DNA of 64,000 bases from Vanrija pseudolonga (lineage: Eukaryota > Basidiomycota > Tremellomycetes > Trichosporonales > Trichosporonaceae): contig NC_085855.1 in NCBI RefSeq assembly GCF_020906515.1, positions 124,001 through 188,000 of the forward strand, given 5' to 3'. Under the pieces are notes generated by a model. That model searched no databases and was not told the DNA's origin. It worked only from the letters and a program-made list of their open reading frames with translations. Positions 41,332 to 51,887 of the stretch are shown piece by piece. Position 1 is the first letter of the stretch, and each line of letters starts with the position of its first letter. Made by a program: the position numbers and the translations under genes.

Positions 41332-43556
41332 GGTGGAGTGTCGGTGCTAAGCTGTTCTTGGTGTTGTCGTTGTCGCTGTCGCGCCGCTTGTTCGCTCTGT
41401 GGCGATAACGATAACTCCCAGTCAGCTTATGTACTGATCAAGAGGAACACCACGAGTAGATCATCTCGCCATCCCGAGTGTTCTCCTCGCCGCTGCCTGC
41501 CCACGGGGATCCGGAGTCCCCTTGGGGGCGCCGGGCTCGCCGAGATCTCTCGTCCCAGCGGGCCGAGTTCGGCCCCTCGGCGCGAGATTAGGCTGCCAAC
41601 TCACTCATCGAGGAGCCCAGGTGACCATGGCGTGTGTGTCGGCAACGCGCTGGGGTGGGCGGTTCGGCGGGAGAGAGTGAAAAGAGCAGATCCGAAGACG
41701 AGGGGGGGCTCGGATGGGCTGGATCCGGCGCGGCGCAGGGCTGCGTCTTATGAACTCTGCGCCTCCTGCCTTGAGCCAGACATCACGGCCCGACCTCGCC
41801 GAGTCTCCTGAGCATTGTTGCGATCGCTTGCGCGCGAGACGACTGAGTAATCGAGATCCTTTGTGCAGGGAAATCGCAACAGTGGAGTGTTTATCCAGGT
41901 TTTCCCGTCGGAAGCACAGTGACGCGGGGCTCCACCGGGACACCCACCGGATGTGGCACATCCGCCGTGGCACCAAACACCACTGTTCGCGAAGACAACA
42001 ACTGCATGCCCGCGCTTGGTCGTGTTCCGAGACGCTTTCGAGCCTCGCTGCATCGCGGCGATCAGCTCACTATCTCGCGCATCTCGGCGCGTCTCGCCTT
42101 GCGGCGCCGAGTCTGCCCCCGCCGCCGACGGAGCGGGGTCGGCCTCTTGTGTTTGAGCGGCGGATCGCGATTTCACGGACACCGAGATGCGTTTCTCGTA
42201 GCTCCGGCCACGCCGATCTGCAATTGAGGCCGGTATGTCGGCGCTCTTGGCGCGTTTGTTCTGGGCATGGCTCGCGGGGTTGCGGACATGTGATCCGGCG
42301 TCGTTCGGCGGCGCGGCGAACCATCGGCGGCGGGTCGTGAGTTCGGCGTTGCCTTTTCGTCGTCTTCTACACCCGAGCACGCACGAAGATGACTCGGAAG
42401 TCTTCCTCTTCTCTCGCCCAGCTCCATTTGCTTCCCACCGCCGCGCGTACGCCCCTTCCCAACCACAATAGAGCACCCAAGTCACGTGACATGACCGCAC
42501 TCGCCACCTCGCACCCCCCGCTCGCAGCATGCAGCGAGCGACCAGGGGGCGAAGGAGGAGCGCGAGCAAGCAGGTGCGAGGCAGCAGAGCCCGCACCACG
42601 TCCACCTTGTTCGGCGCCATGCATGTCCCGACGGGGCGTTGAAGACAATAAACACCTGATCCAGCGCAAGTGCCGCGCGGCGCCGCGCCGCGCCCGGCGT
42701 CAAGCTGGGGGCGAGGCGGCCCGAGCGGTCCGGCCGTCTCCGAGCCGTGTCGATCTGCCGATTCGGATTGTGTGGCATTGCATTGCATTGTTCATTGTTG
42801 TTGCGACGCACGGCGGGGTGCATAACGAGACGTGTGTGTGTCACACTGTGCAAGTCGTTCAGCATACGCGGGGCTCGGTGCTTACAGTAGGCATGTAGAG
42901 CAGCATGCCGCGACTAGAGCTGACAGGTTGGCTCGTGAGCGGCATGCCGTCATGGGGGCCCCAGAGCCGAGAGCGAGGGAAACCCAAACACCGTGTCGAA
43001 GCTGCCCTGCACCTCCTCGTCCTCCAACTCATCCTCGTCGGCCCCTCTTCGTCCTTACTTATAAACGACTCAATGCAGCCGCCTTCGACGAGATCCCCAG
43101 CCCCACGCACGCCGTGTATTGTTCTCAGACAGAGCCGGCCTCCTCCGCCCGCGCCCACAACCTCGACGCCTCCTCGCGGCGCACATGTGGTGGTGACTCA
43201 CCTTGACCCTCGACGGCGCGATATCACCCGTTTACGCCGAGAGCACTGATGCGAACGATGCCGACGACGTCGGGCCACTGGGGACCCATGAGACGTGAGC
43301 AAGGGGGGGTGCGTGCACGACTTTTGAAAGGAGCAAACCTGCATCACGGCTACTCGCTCCCTCCTTCCCCACCACCACTACCCCTCGCACGCTCCTTGCC
43401 ACCCGTGGTCTCGCCCCCACCATTTACTGTAGCACGGCCCTATTGCAACTTGCTGCTTGCTGCTGCACCTGCTCGACTTTCTCACCCACCGCACTGCACC
43501 ACGTCACCCCCGCACCGCCAGCTATATAACAGCTGTTCTATCGTCAACACCCCGGC
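41332..43556. other. long divergent intergenic region
   Basis: About 2.2 kb between the divergent sugar transporter and FAD monooxygenase. A 346-codon frame on the minus strand (41748-42788) exists but is Arg/Ser/Gly-rich with no domain and overlaps long frames on the other strand, as GC-rich DNA tends to give. I do not accept it as a gene. Confidence 0.45.
43523..43530 (+). promoter_or_regulatory. TATA box of the FAD monooxygenase gene
   Basis: TATATAAC 34 bases before the ATG at 43557. It supports the very short first exon. Confidence 0.6.
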
Positions 43557-45670
43557 ATGACAGTTGCGATGCGCGCCCCGGCACTCCACGACATCCGGAT
43601 CCACATGTGCGTAGCGCCGCGAGATCGAGCTGACATGCAGTGTGGGCGCGGGGTGAGTACTCGGAGGGGTCTCGGAGCATGCGTTGGCCTCGGGACGCTT
43701 GCTCCGAGCGAACGAGCGAGCGCACGAGCCGCGTCGAGTCGCGGCGCAACTCCGCGCGACTCCGCGCCAGCCCGAACCCTACAGCTAACACCACCCCCAG
43801 CATGGGCGGAATGGGTACCGCCCTATCCCTCGCCCGCCAAGGGTTCACAAACATCAATGTGTGGGAGCAGGCGCCGTATCTTGACGAGGTGGGCGCCGGT
43901 ATCAACATTCCCCCAAACCTCGGCCGCATCCTCACGCGCTGGGGCGTGATGGATATCTGCAAGGCCGAGGGCGTCGCGATCCAGGTGGCCAACGTGCATG
44001 GTGAGTGGGTTGGTTCGGACGGGCGCGGGTGGGGTGGAGCGAGCGGGCTGAGGTGGTGGAGTCGGCTCTCGGCGCGGCGACGGGTGTCAGTCGAGCCCGC
44101 CCGCAGCGAGCACGACATGGCCATGGCCTACTTTTCATGCTTCTCACTTGCCGCCGGGGGCACAAGTTGTCGCAGCCTGCTCGAGCTCGAGGCCCTCGCG
44201 CCGGCTTGCACCCGCCCAGCTGCGTTCCTAGAGCCGAGGTCGAGTAGGCTCGTCCTCGGGAGCCGCGCCGCTTGCCTCATAGCCGAAGCTCGTGCAGGCC
44301 GAACCGTGCCCGTTTGGCCGTCGCGCGCGCGCTCGCTGGGTCGGCAGTGGCCCGGCATTGGTTCGGTAGTGACTGACTGGCCAACTTGCAGACTGCGAAA
44401 CGGACGAGGTTCTGACCGCAACAAACTACTCGGACTACATGAGGCAAGAGTACGGGCACCCATTCATTGTGAGTGTGGCCAGGTGGCGAGACGCGGCGGG
44501 TCGCTGACGCCGGTCAGACGGTGCATCGGTCCGCGCTGCAAAAATCGCTGGTCCGCGGCGCGCTCGACACTGGCCGCGTGACCCTTCACCTTGACCAGGT
44601 GATTTCAGAGTACGACTTTGAGAACACACGGCTGCTTGTGCGCGACGACGAGGTCGACCTCGACGAGGACGGATACCCCGTCGAGGGCGAGCTGGTGTGG
44701 ATTGACGCCGACCTGATCATCTGCGCCGACGGTATCAAGTCCAAGGCGCGCGCGGCGCTGCTCGAGCAGCAGGGCATCAAGGACGAGGGTGGGTGGAGTG
44801 TGACCAGCGACCGCTGACCCGCCAGTCGAGAGCACGGGGCAGGCGGCGTACCGTATCATGGTGCGAAAGTCGCTCGCGGCCAACGACCCAGAACTCCTCC
44901 CCTTCTTCACTGAGGCGCAGTCTCACCGCTGGATCGGCGAAAGACGTCACGTCATGGTAAGTGCTAGGCAACGGCTGCGCTCACACCCAGGGTTATCCCA
45001 TCGAGGCAGGCGACCTGTTCAACATCTCGACCTCGCAGCCAGACGGCAACTTTGTCGAGGAGGACGAGTGGACGGCAATGGGCGACAAGGACACGATGCT
45101 CGAGACGTTTGCCGACTTTTGCCCACGCGTCAAGAAGCTGCTCTCCCTGGTCCCGCAGTACGAGGTGCTCGAGTGGCGTCTGCGCGTCCACAAGCCACTC
45201 CCCTCCTGGGTGGACGGGCACCTCGCGCTCGTCGGCGACGCATGCCACCCTACACTGCCGCATCTCGCCCAGGGCGCCGCGCAGGCGATCGAGGACGCGG
45301 TCGCCCTCGGCATCATCCTCAGCCGCATCAAGTCCAAGGACCAGATCCCCGCCGCGCTCAAGGTCTACCAGAAGATCCGCAAGCCGCGCGCCGACTGGGC
45401 CGTGCACACCGCCGACGAGAACTCGAAGCACCTCCACCTCAAGCGCGAGGACCGCGACGCGTGGGTCGCCGACCTGCGCGCTGCCCTGCCAGAGGGCGAG
45501 GAGAACGTCGTCATTGACCGTCTTGGATCGAGGTGGGTTACCTTCGCATGCGGAGCTGACCCACGCGCAGGGACACACACGACCGCCTGTTCCGCTACGA
45601 TATCGCCCTCGAGACCGAGCAGCAGTTCTCCAAGTTGTTCGCCGAGGAGCTCATGGCTGGTGAGGCATGA
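43557..45670 (+). CDS. FAD-dependent monooxygenase, salicylate-hydroxylase-like
   Basis: Eight exons: 43557-43606, 43641-43652, 43801-44000, 44392-44468, 44518-44788, 44826-44956, 44991-45532, 45571-45670; 460 residues. Exon 2 is only 12 nt; with it the N-terminus reads IRIHIVGAGMGGMGTALSLA, a perfect FAD-binding G-x-G-x-x-G. Then come the glutamate of the NVWEQAP strand, EVGAGINIPPNLGRILTRWG, the VHRSALQKSL motif, the ADLIICADGIKSKAR (DG) motif and LVGDACHPTLPHLAQGAAQA with EDA. This is the class A aromatic flavoprotein hydroxylase plan. No signal peptide or membrane segment. Salicylate to catechol is the best-known reaction in Trichosporon-like yeasts; other phenolic acids are possible. The stop at 45670 is chosen as the first in frame. 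Confidence 0.87.
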
Positions 45671-46245
45671 GTCGCGCGCGCGGCCGGGTTTGGGTTTCGC
45701 TCAACTTGGTCTAGTCAGCTTCCAGTATGTGGCCTGAGATGCGCCGCCCCCAAGGCGAGGCGCCGTGACCCCCGAGCGCAGGTTTGGTATCGTGACGATC
45801 ATGTATGTTATGCCTTTTGTTGTGGTGGAGGTGGCGGCGGGCAACACCGCCTCGTGGCGTCGCGCATCTGGCCGTCCGGTCACCGCCGTGCTGCCCCCAC
45901 TCCACCTGCCAATTCTGGTCTCCTCACTGAAAACGCGGACAAAGCGACCTAAATCGGCCAACAACTGCCTCGCCGCCGACCCCAATGTCGTTGACTAGGC
46001 GTGTCGTCGCGCGTGGGGCAACACACAGCTCTCCGCCGCGAGGCACCCACTCCATCCCTGCCAACTATGTCACGATCGCTGAGGGCAACCCCCAAACTCA
46101 ATCGCACTTGCCTCGCCCAGCGACATGCATATCGTTGACGAGGCCTGTCGTCGAGTGGGTAACACACGGCGGTGTCGCTCAACCCGGGGACAGCATGCGG
46201 ACGGCGCAAGAAGCATGAAGCGGACTGTCGAAGGACAACGCGCAG
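45671..46245. other. intergenic; left edge of the BRCT-like/F-box-like region
   Basis: About 575 bases without a gene. It may include decayed upstream parts of the BRCT-like fragment that follows, but I cannot align them. Confidence 0.4.
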
Positions 46246-46419
46246 GTGACAGTCTTTGACATGCAGCACCGTGGTCATCTGGGCCGCGGCAACGAACTTG
46301 AGGGGTACGGAGGCACCCGTGTGGTTTGGGCATATCTCATGGATTGCCTTGCCCAAGGTCAGGTCCTCGACCCGACGCCGTACGGCCTGCCTGCTGCTCC
46401 TCGCAAGAGGTACTACTAG
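46246..46419 (+). pseudogene. BRCT-like fragment, locus L3 (exon 4 only)
   Basis: A 58-codon stretch, VTVFDMQHRGHLGRGNE followed by VVWAYLMDCLAQGQVLDPTPYGL, ending at a TAG. It aligns with exon 4 of the intact gene 300 bases downstream (VTVCNVTKSGG, LVGWAYVMDCLLQGRLLNPEDYSL). No exons 1-3 are found upstream, so this is a truncated gene copy. Confidence 0.55.
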
Positions 46420-46614
46420 GCGAGCAGAGGCGACCACCATGTGTAGGGATATATCGTATATAGGCGCATGAATGTCAGTGGAACAGAGCCCGGATCACTG
46501 TCGTCAGTGGCTTATCCCGCCTGGCGAAGTGCTTCTCTGTATCGTATTTGTAATGAAGCGGAGAAGCAATGGTGAGTGGTGCGCACAGGCCTCACGGAGT
46601 GTCAAATGACTAGG

Positions 46615-46621
46615 TATAAAA
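46615..46621 (+). promoter_or_regulatory. TATA box of BRCT-like locus L4
   Basis: TATAAAA 113 bases before the ATG at 46728, followed by a CT-rich leader. The stretch around it resembles the one before L6 (TATAAAAG at 48440, then a similar ACGCCACCCACTCTTG-type leader). Confidence 0.55.
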
Positions 46622-46727
46622 GAGACTCGCCAGCGCCATCCACTCTTGCATTCTCTCATCCCCTCATTCGCCCTCCTTTTGACTCTCTCATACTCAAAGC
46701 GCCACCACATCCCTCTACCACTTGAAG

Positions 46728-47631
46728 ATGGGCCGCCGAAGCTCGCACCCTCTCCCCCCTTCGCAGAAGTCGCACAAATTCGAAGGGTACAGCATCTTTG
46801 TTCAAACCTTCAACAACTTCGATCAGGCGGAAATCAAGCAAAGTATCAGGGTGGGTGCACCGAGACACGCCGCATGCAATGCCAACCACGCAGGAGAACT
46901 ACGGCGATGTCGTCGACAGGATCCACAATGCCGACATTGTACTAGTTTTACCTCCGCCGACCCCAAAGGAAGGCAACTACGTCTACTACATGCCGGCGAT
47001 GGCGAGGACGGAGAGCAATGCGCCGAACGGGAGTTTCGAAGGAATTATGTTCCAATTGGGAACAGAGGTCGTCCGAAACAAATATTCCAGTGTCGCGATA
47101 TTCACAATCGGTTGGGTCAAGTATTGCCTTGGTTTAGAGGGCAAAGTCCGCCCAACCGATGCGAAAGCTATAGAGCGGTATGGCGTGACGTGAGTGGCCT
47201 CGGAAACCAATAGCTGACGACAAGGATACAAGTTATCCCCGACCGCCTGCCGAATCGTCGCCCGCCTGGATTCGACATCTTCCAACCCGCGCCATCGGAC
47301 CATCTCCCGATGCACCTGAGGGGCCTCCACGGGATCGGATTTTACCTTCATGGCAGGGGAGGGCAGTGGAGCGGTTGGGACGGCGTGATTAAGGTGGGTG
47401 GGCTATAGGGCAACCATTAACACACAGTCGGCCGGTGGCTACATAGTCTCGCAAGAAGATTCTATGGCGGTCACCGTTTGCAATGTAACGAAGAGTGGGG
47501 GGATGCCCTTCACCTGGGGCGGACCCCCTCTCAGGGGCACCCTGGTGGGGTGGGCGTATGTCATGGACTGCCTCCTCCAAGGCAGGCTCCTCAACCCGGA
47601 GGATTACAGTCTCATCGAGGCTGTCGAGTAG
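46728..47631 (+). CDS. tandem BRCT-like protein, locus L4
   Basis: Four exons: 46728-46850 (123 nt), 46894-47189 (296), 47225-47393 (169) and 47428-47631 (204), 263 residues. Exon 1 ends in KFEGYSIFVQTFNNFDQ, the first strand of BRCT-like unit 1. Exon 2 gives ENYGDVVDRIHNADIVLVLP, VYYMPAM and VAIFTIGWVKYCLGLEG, then ERYGVT. Exons 3-4 give GIGFYLHGRGGQWSGW and SAGGYIVSQEDSMAVTVCNV, closing with VGWAYVMDCLLQGRLLNPED. The GG turn and the W-x-x-x-C helix occur once in each unit (W-V-K-Y-C, W-A-Y-V-M-D-C). No other domain is present, unlike repair BRCT proteins, which usually carry catalytic or FHA parts. It has its own TATA box. Intact; function unknown. Confidence 0.65.
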
Positions 47632-47875
47632 GTTGTGGCAGGGTCTCTTGTTCGTGAACGGTGTGTAGATGACCCCCCTCATATATATGTGTATGAATGG
47701 AGCGAGTGGAACAGAGCTCCGTGTCGGTGGTGACCCAGTCACAACGCCACATTGGCTGTTGCCACCCTACAGCACTCGGCTCACCCTGGTACATGCTGTA
47801 CATTCCCCCTATAACTAGTTCATACCAAGCATAGTGATTCTCTTATCCAATTATATCGACTTGCTTAGTGTCTTT

Positions 47876-48025
47876 GAGTCTCCGACGAGGCTGGTCTTGG
47901 GCTCAGTGCCGCTCGCCGTCATCACCTACACGACAGAGGCCACTGGTGCGCCGCCACCTCGCGGCGTACTGTATGTGCCACCCGAGCCGCACCCTTCCAA
48001 CGAGGTGATATTTTTGAGCGAGTGA
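47876..48025 (+). pseudogene. possible BRCT-like fragment, locus L5 (part of exon 2)
   Basis: An open stretch reads RLVLGSVPLAVITYTTEAT, then GVLYVPPEPHPSNEV. Order and spacing resemble the exon 2 start of L1, L2 and L6 (GG-x-(I/F)-V...AD-I-I-I-V-x-P...H-Y-V/F-V-P). No partner exons are seen. Weak call based on pattern only. Confidence 0.3.
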
Positions 48026-48439
48026 CACCTGCGAGGATAGCACGCAGTGGTATCCCGGCGCCATTTCGTGATTGGGTGTGAGACGTCCTGCACCACAACC
48101 CATAGTCAACCTTTGCCGTGCGCAAGGACCAAGGCTGTTTGCACTGCGGTTCAAAGGCAGCGTGCACTCGCTAAACAACCAGCTTTCAGCCCACAGCCGC
48201 CACATGGAGCAGAAATGATCCCTGACAGCCGTATGTGCGAGTCGAGTATCATGCACCAGGGATGTGCGTTACAGCCCTGTACAGCTGCCTCGCTTCTGGC
48301 AGCTCGATGTACAGTCGCGTACCGACCGCATTGCTGGCGGTGTGCCACACCATGCCTCTTGTTCACCTATTGCACCGCATTGACCAAAGAACCAAAGGTG
48401 AGTCAGGGCGTACGGACCGCACAAGCCATCGTACATGGA

Positions 48440-48447
48440 TATAAAAG
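48440..48447 (+). promoter_or_regulatory. TATA box of BRCT-like locus L6
   Basis: TATAAAAG 120 bases before the ATG at 48560, with a CT-rich leader like that of L4. Confidence 0.55.
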
Positions 48448-48559
48448 GACACCACGAACGCCACCCACTCTTGACTTCTCCCATCTACTCATCTTTTGTC
48501 TCTCTCCACAACCTTTCGTTCCTCCTTCCTCATCAAACTTCTTCTCACCACACCTCATC

Positions 48560-49507
48560 ATGTCGGGCATCTTCGAAGGGTTGTGCTTCGACATTCAAGC
48601 TCACGACGTCGACTCCGACCGCGAGATAGACATTTGGAAGAAGATTCGGGTATGTCTGACCACAGGAGGGACGGGGCTCGACTGCAGTTGACATACAGAT
48701 GCACGGCGGTCGTTTTGTGGAGGAGGACCCTTGGGGAGCAGCTCAACCCGACATTGTGCTTGTCCAACTCCCGCCTAAGGTCTGCACGACGGGCGCCTAC
48801 GTCCATTTCGTGCCGTATCACATCAAGCCTCCTGGCCCGTTTGACAAAGACTTCGAGGCCATGATGTGGAAGCAGGCGCAACGAATCGGTGACAACAGCA
48901 AGATCACCTTCCAGATGGACTGGGTCCAATATTGCATCAACGTGCGACGGGCTTGCGCCCTTGACCTCGCCGCGTTGGAGCTCTATAGTGTGACGTGAGG
49001 CGTCTGGTCAGGTGAAGGCTGACATAAGCTCGTTCTTGCTCCCAGAGAAACTCTACAGATCCCTCCACACCGAGAAGGCGGTAGAAGCCGCCTTCCGCAA
49101 TGCGTGGCTCATCCCGAAGGTGTTCAACGGCTGGGGTAAGCTGGCCCCGATGTCGTTCCACCTCGACATTGAGGACAAAGACGTCGAGACGTTCTTGAAG
49201 ATCCAGGCATGTACAGGGCATCAATGGGACAGGGCTGACTCGACAGAAAGAGGGGGCAGTGCTCGGTCCCATCCAAACTTCCTCGATCATCATGTATAGT
49301 GTCACTGAATCCCGCCATCTGTCGCGCAGACAGCTCGACCAGTTGAGGCTCCGCCGGCCCTCAAGCATCGTGGTGAACGTGAAATATGCCGTCGACTGCA
49401 TGGCCCAGAACAAGGTCCTCGATTACCAACCGTATCTTATCCAGGGTATACCGGTTAGTCAAGCAGCCAAGTGGGCAAGGGGGTTGGATTTAATGTACAT
49501 AAGGTGA
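48560..49507 (+). CDS. tandem BRCT-like protein, locus L6
   Basis: Four exons: 48560-48649 (90 nt), 48699-48994 (296, same as L4), 49029-49206 (178) and 49247-49507 (261), 274 residues. Unit 1: IFEGLCFDIQAHD, MHGGRFVEEDPWGAAQPDIV, YVHFVPYHIKP and ITFQMDWVQYCINVRR. Unit 2: MSFHLDIEDKDVETFLKIQ, KEGAVLGPIQTSSIIMYSV and SSIVVNVKYAVDCMAQNKVL. The GG turn of unit 2 has become GA and the Trp before Cys is Tyr, so unit 2 is drifting. Intron 3 (49207-49246) has a GC donor (GCATGT) and a CTGACTCGACAG end, at the position where L2 also has a GC donor. The C-terminal end after QPYLIQGIP is not conserved and may be 3' UTR or another intron. Confidence 0.6.
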
Positions 49508-49547
49508 TAAGGATGTAGCCAGTACGACTGCCATGCCATGGCGACGA

Positions 49548-50257
49548 GTGTGTCGCAGACGCCGACAACATCATCCTTCAACCACTCAACGACAGGCAGT
49601 GTAAATAGCACTTCTGGTTGCGTGAAGACTATGTTCCTTTCGGCAAGATGCCGGTTCTGGACAATGTCATGTACCGAGTGGCCAAGTCGGACTAGGTCTT
49701 ACATGTACTGTCTCACCGAGCGCCGGGATGCCTGCGTCACGGATGAGGAGGCTATCGACATGTACGGAGTGATGTGAGTGCTTGTCAATCTGTCAGCAGC
49801 TGACAAAGCTCGGTCCCTGTATCCGCCGGACAACACCAAGCCGCACCAAGCCGTAGTCGACACGCGCAACGCGCTGAGATCGCCGCCGGAGCCGACAAGC
49901 CGCGCCACAAGGTCGCATGATCGCCAAACACCCAGGCGTCTTCATCAGCTGCCACGAGTCCCACTCACCTTCCATCTTGATGACCGTTGTCGGTGGTGGA
50001 AAGAGGGGCAAGTGGTCGTGGGGAGGAGCGGACTGACATGTCAGAAGGGGGTGGCGAAGTGGTTCCGCTCGCGAAGGCCGCCATCCTGGTATACGACTGC
50101 CAGTACCTCGACGAACTGTCCCCCGGTCATGGTCATGCAATGGACGGGCGCAGTCCCCAAAGCTTCGTGGTGAGGCGGGTATGTCGCTGACAACATCAAG
50201 TTGGTTCAGGTCGTCGACCCGGCGCAGTATATCCTGGGCATCCGTCTTGGTTCATGA
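49548..50257 (+). pseudogene. BRCT-like pseudogene, locus L7
   Basis: A decayed family copy without exon 1. The exon 2 region reads DECVADADNIILQPLNDRQC, then a TAG, then HFWLREDYVPFGKMPVLDNV, another stop, and after a frame change YMYCLTERRDACVTDEEAID and MYGV. An intron-like GTGAGT...CTGACAAAG follows. The exon 3 region has LTFHLDDRC; the exon 4 region has EGGGEVVPLAKAAILVYDCQ and QSFV, but the W-x-x-C helix is lost before VVDPAQYILG. Order of parts still matches the intact paralogs. Several stops and a frame change mark it as dead. Confidence 0.6.
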
Positions 50258-50353
50258 TGGAGGAGACATTGTGCGGTCGGTGGGCATCGCGTCTGAACCA
50301 AGCAATGGCACTCCAACTCATGTACTTACATGTGAGCCAGTGTCGTGGCATGA

Positions 50354-51592
50354 CTAACGGCGGCGATTGAGTTTGGATCGTTCTGGCGGGACGGTGGCTT
50401 GGAGGAACAGATTCTCCCCCATGATTTTGCGCTGCGACTCCAACGTCTCGACCGTGATAGCATCGAGCAGCTCCCCAATCTCGGCAATGGCCTCTGGGTT
50501 GCGGTCGACAAGTCGCTCGTGTTTGACAACACGGCTCTTCCAGTCGACGTAGGTTTCAAACATCTTCCCGGGAACAGTGTCTTTGGTGCGCTTCCAGTCG
50601 GTCTTGCGTTCAACTTCCTGCCAGACGCTGTTTTCAGCGTCACGGGTGGCCTTGGCCCAGCAGACGTATAAGGCAATCTCGCGGCGGCTACTGTGGCGGC
50701 GGTTGGCCCACGCCTCGGGAACCGGGTCATGGCTATCATGCCCGCAGAGGTCGCACTGCTCCCACGAATGGGTGATCGCCTCGAGGCCGAGGAAAGAAAA
50801 CCGCACCCTCGGGAGCAGGTCTGATGCCGTGACCAGCAGGTTCCAGAGCGACGAGGTCCATCTGACCGTAGGCAAGATGACCACGACGGAAGAGAGGTTC
50901 TCGATGTCCCCCAGGAACTTGGCATACGACCCCATCGGCATGTTGATCACAACGGTACGTACCCCAGTGCTCGGCACAAACGCCTTCGGTGACCGCCAAT
51001 CGTGGCGATTGTATGGCCGGCTAACAGTGGGGAACATCCCATAGCCTGGCGCGGTGAGGAAGGCTACCAGCCGACGGACGCATGGGAGGTGGAACATGGA
51101 CTGATACTCCTTCCCGTGTCGTCGGTGAGTGGTGACATTGCACAGTGCGGCCTCGAGCTCGACCAGCGCGCGCCGGTCCAAAATGGGCCGCTGGTCGCGC
51201 ACCCAGCAAACCACGTAATTGCAAGAACGCTGTGGCTGGTATGTGTGGACCACCTCGTCGACCGTGGTGCAGTGTGACTCGAGGCGACGGAGGCACAGGC
51301 CACGATCCAGCGGCGACGAGTTCCAGTCTAAGCCTGGAATTCGGCCCTGCGTGTAAGGATCGCTCAGCCAGATGAACAGGCTTCCTTTCGACATGTCGAT
51401 GTGAACTGCAACGTGGCTGTACAGCTCCTTGCCGATGCGATCCAGCAGGTCGTGGCTGGTCGCGCGGAGCGCCGTGAGGGCCGATTTGTCGACGAGTTCG
51501 AGGATGTGGTCCCAGATGTGCGGGAACGCGGACGGCGTGAATGCCGGTTTGGTCGGGTCGGCGTCTCCGCCAAGTGACAGCAGCTGAAGCAT
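50354..51592 (-). CDS. F-box-like protein F1
   Basis: Intronless, 412 residues. The start at 51592 (MLQLLSLGGDADP) is chosen because homology to the other four members begins right after it, with FTPSAFPHIWDHILELVDKS and LRATSHDLLDRI; upstream codons are leader-like. This N-terminal stretch (about residues 18-60) has F-box spacing. The rest is a family-specific region with conserved stations: the ELYSHVAVHI strand, PYTQGRIPGLDWN, TVDEVVHTYQ, ALCNVTTHRR, FHLPCVRRLVAFL, VRTVVINMP, LLPRVRFSFLGLEAI and a C-terminal ITVETLESQRK. It also holds CDLCGHDSHD, a Cys/His group absent from the others. First of five adjacent minus-strand copies. Probable SCF adaptor, unproved. Confidence 0.65.
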   Translation of the reverse strand: MLQLLSLGGDADPTKPAFTPSAFPHIWDHILELVDKSALTALRATSHDLLDRIGKELYSHVAVHIDMSKGSLFIWLSDPYTQGRIPGLDWNSSPLDRGLCLRRLESHCTTVDEVVHTYQPQRSCNYVVCWVRDQRPILDRRALVELEAALCNVTTHRRHGKEYQSMFHLPCVRRLVAFLTAPGYGMFPTVSRPYNRHDWRSPKAFVPSTGVRTVVINMPMGSYAKFLGDIENLSSVVVILPTVRWTSSLWNLLVTASDLLPRVRFSFLGLEAITHSWEQCDLCGHDSHDPVPEAWANRRHSSRREIALYVCWAKATRDAENSVWQEVERKTDWKRTKDTVPGKMFETYVDWKSRVVKHERLVDRNPEAIAEIGELLDAITVETLESQRKIMGENLFLQATVPPERSKLNRRR

Positions 51593-51887
51593 GGCTGCTG
51601 TGTCAGTTTGGTGTGGGTTGTGTGATGTTGTGTGGATGAGTAAGAGGTGAGAAACGGGAGGGGAGGGTTGATACATATGTACGTAGTCAGCCAGCTGGCG
51701 GGTGGCAAAGTCGAGGAGCCCGAGGCCACCTTGCGTGAAACAGTGCCTTGTGCCTGCCTGCCTCCCCGCCGGCATCACACGTTGCCGGCGCCGTGAGGCA
51801 TTCCTCGGCCCATCGGTCGCAGATGCATGCGGTCCAATGTCTCATGTTACTCTGCACAAGCATACCCAAGGGCACACCTTCTCCGCC

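Larger units (their letters stand above)
47632..48559. other. spacer with a possible BRCT-like remnant and the L6 promoter
   Basis: About 930 bases between L4 and L6. The only feature with possible coding origin is the short fragment listed at 47876-48025; a TATAAAAG box sits at 48440-48447. Confidence 0.4.

Noticed and set aside
41748-42788. 346-codon frame on the minus strand between the sugar transporter and the monooxygenase
   Set aside because: No domain, Arg/Ser/Gly-rich, overlapped by other long frames on the opposite strand; GC-rich DNA makes such frames by chance.
45671-45740. Extra last exon of the monooxygenase (GTGAGGCATGAG donor, TAGTCAG acceptor)
   Set aside because: Would add only a few residues after LMAG; the direct stop at 45668-45670 is simpler.
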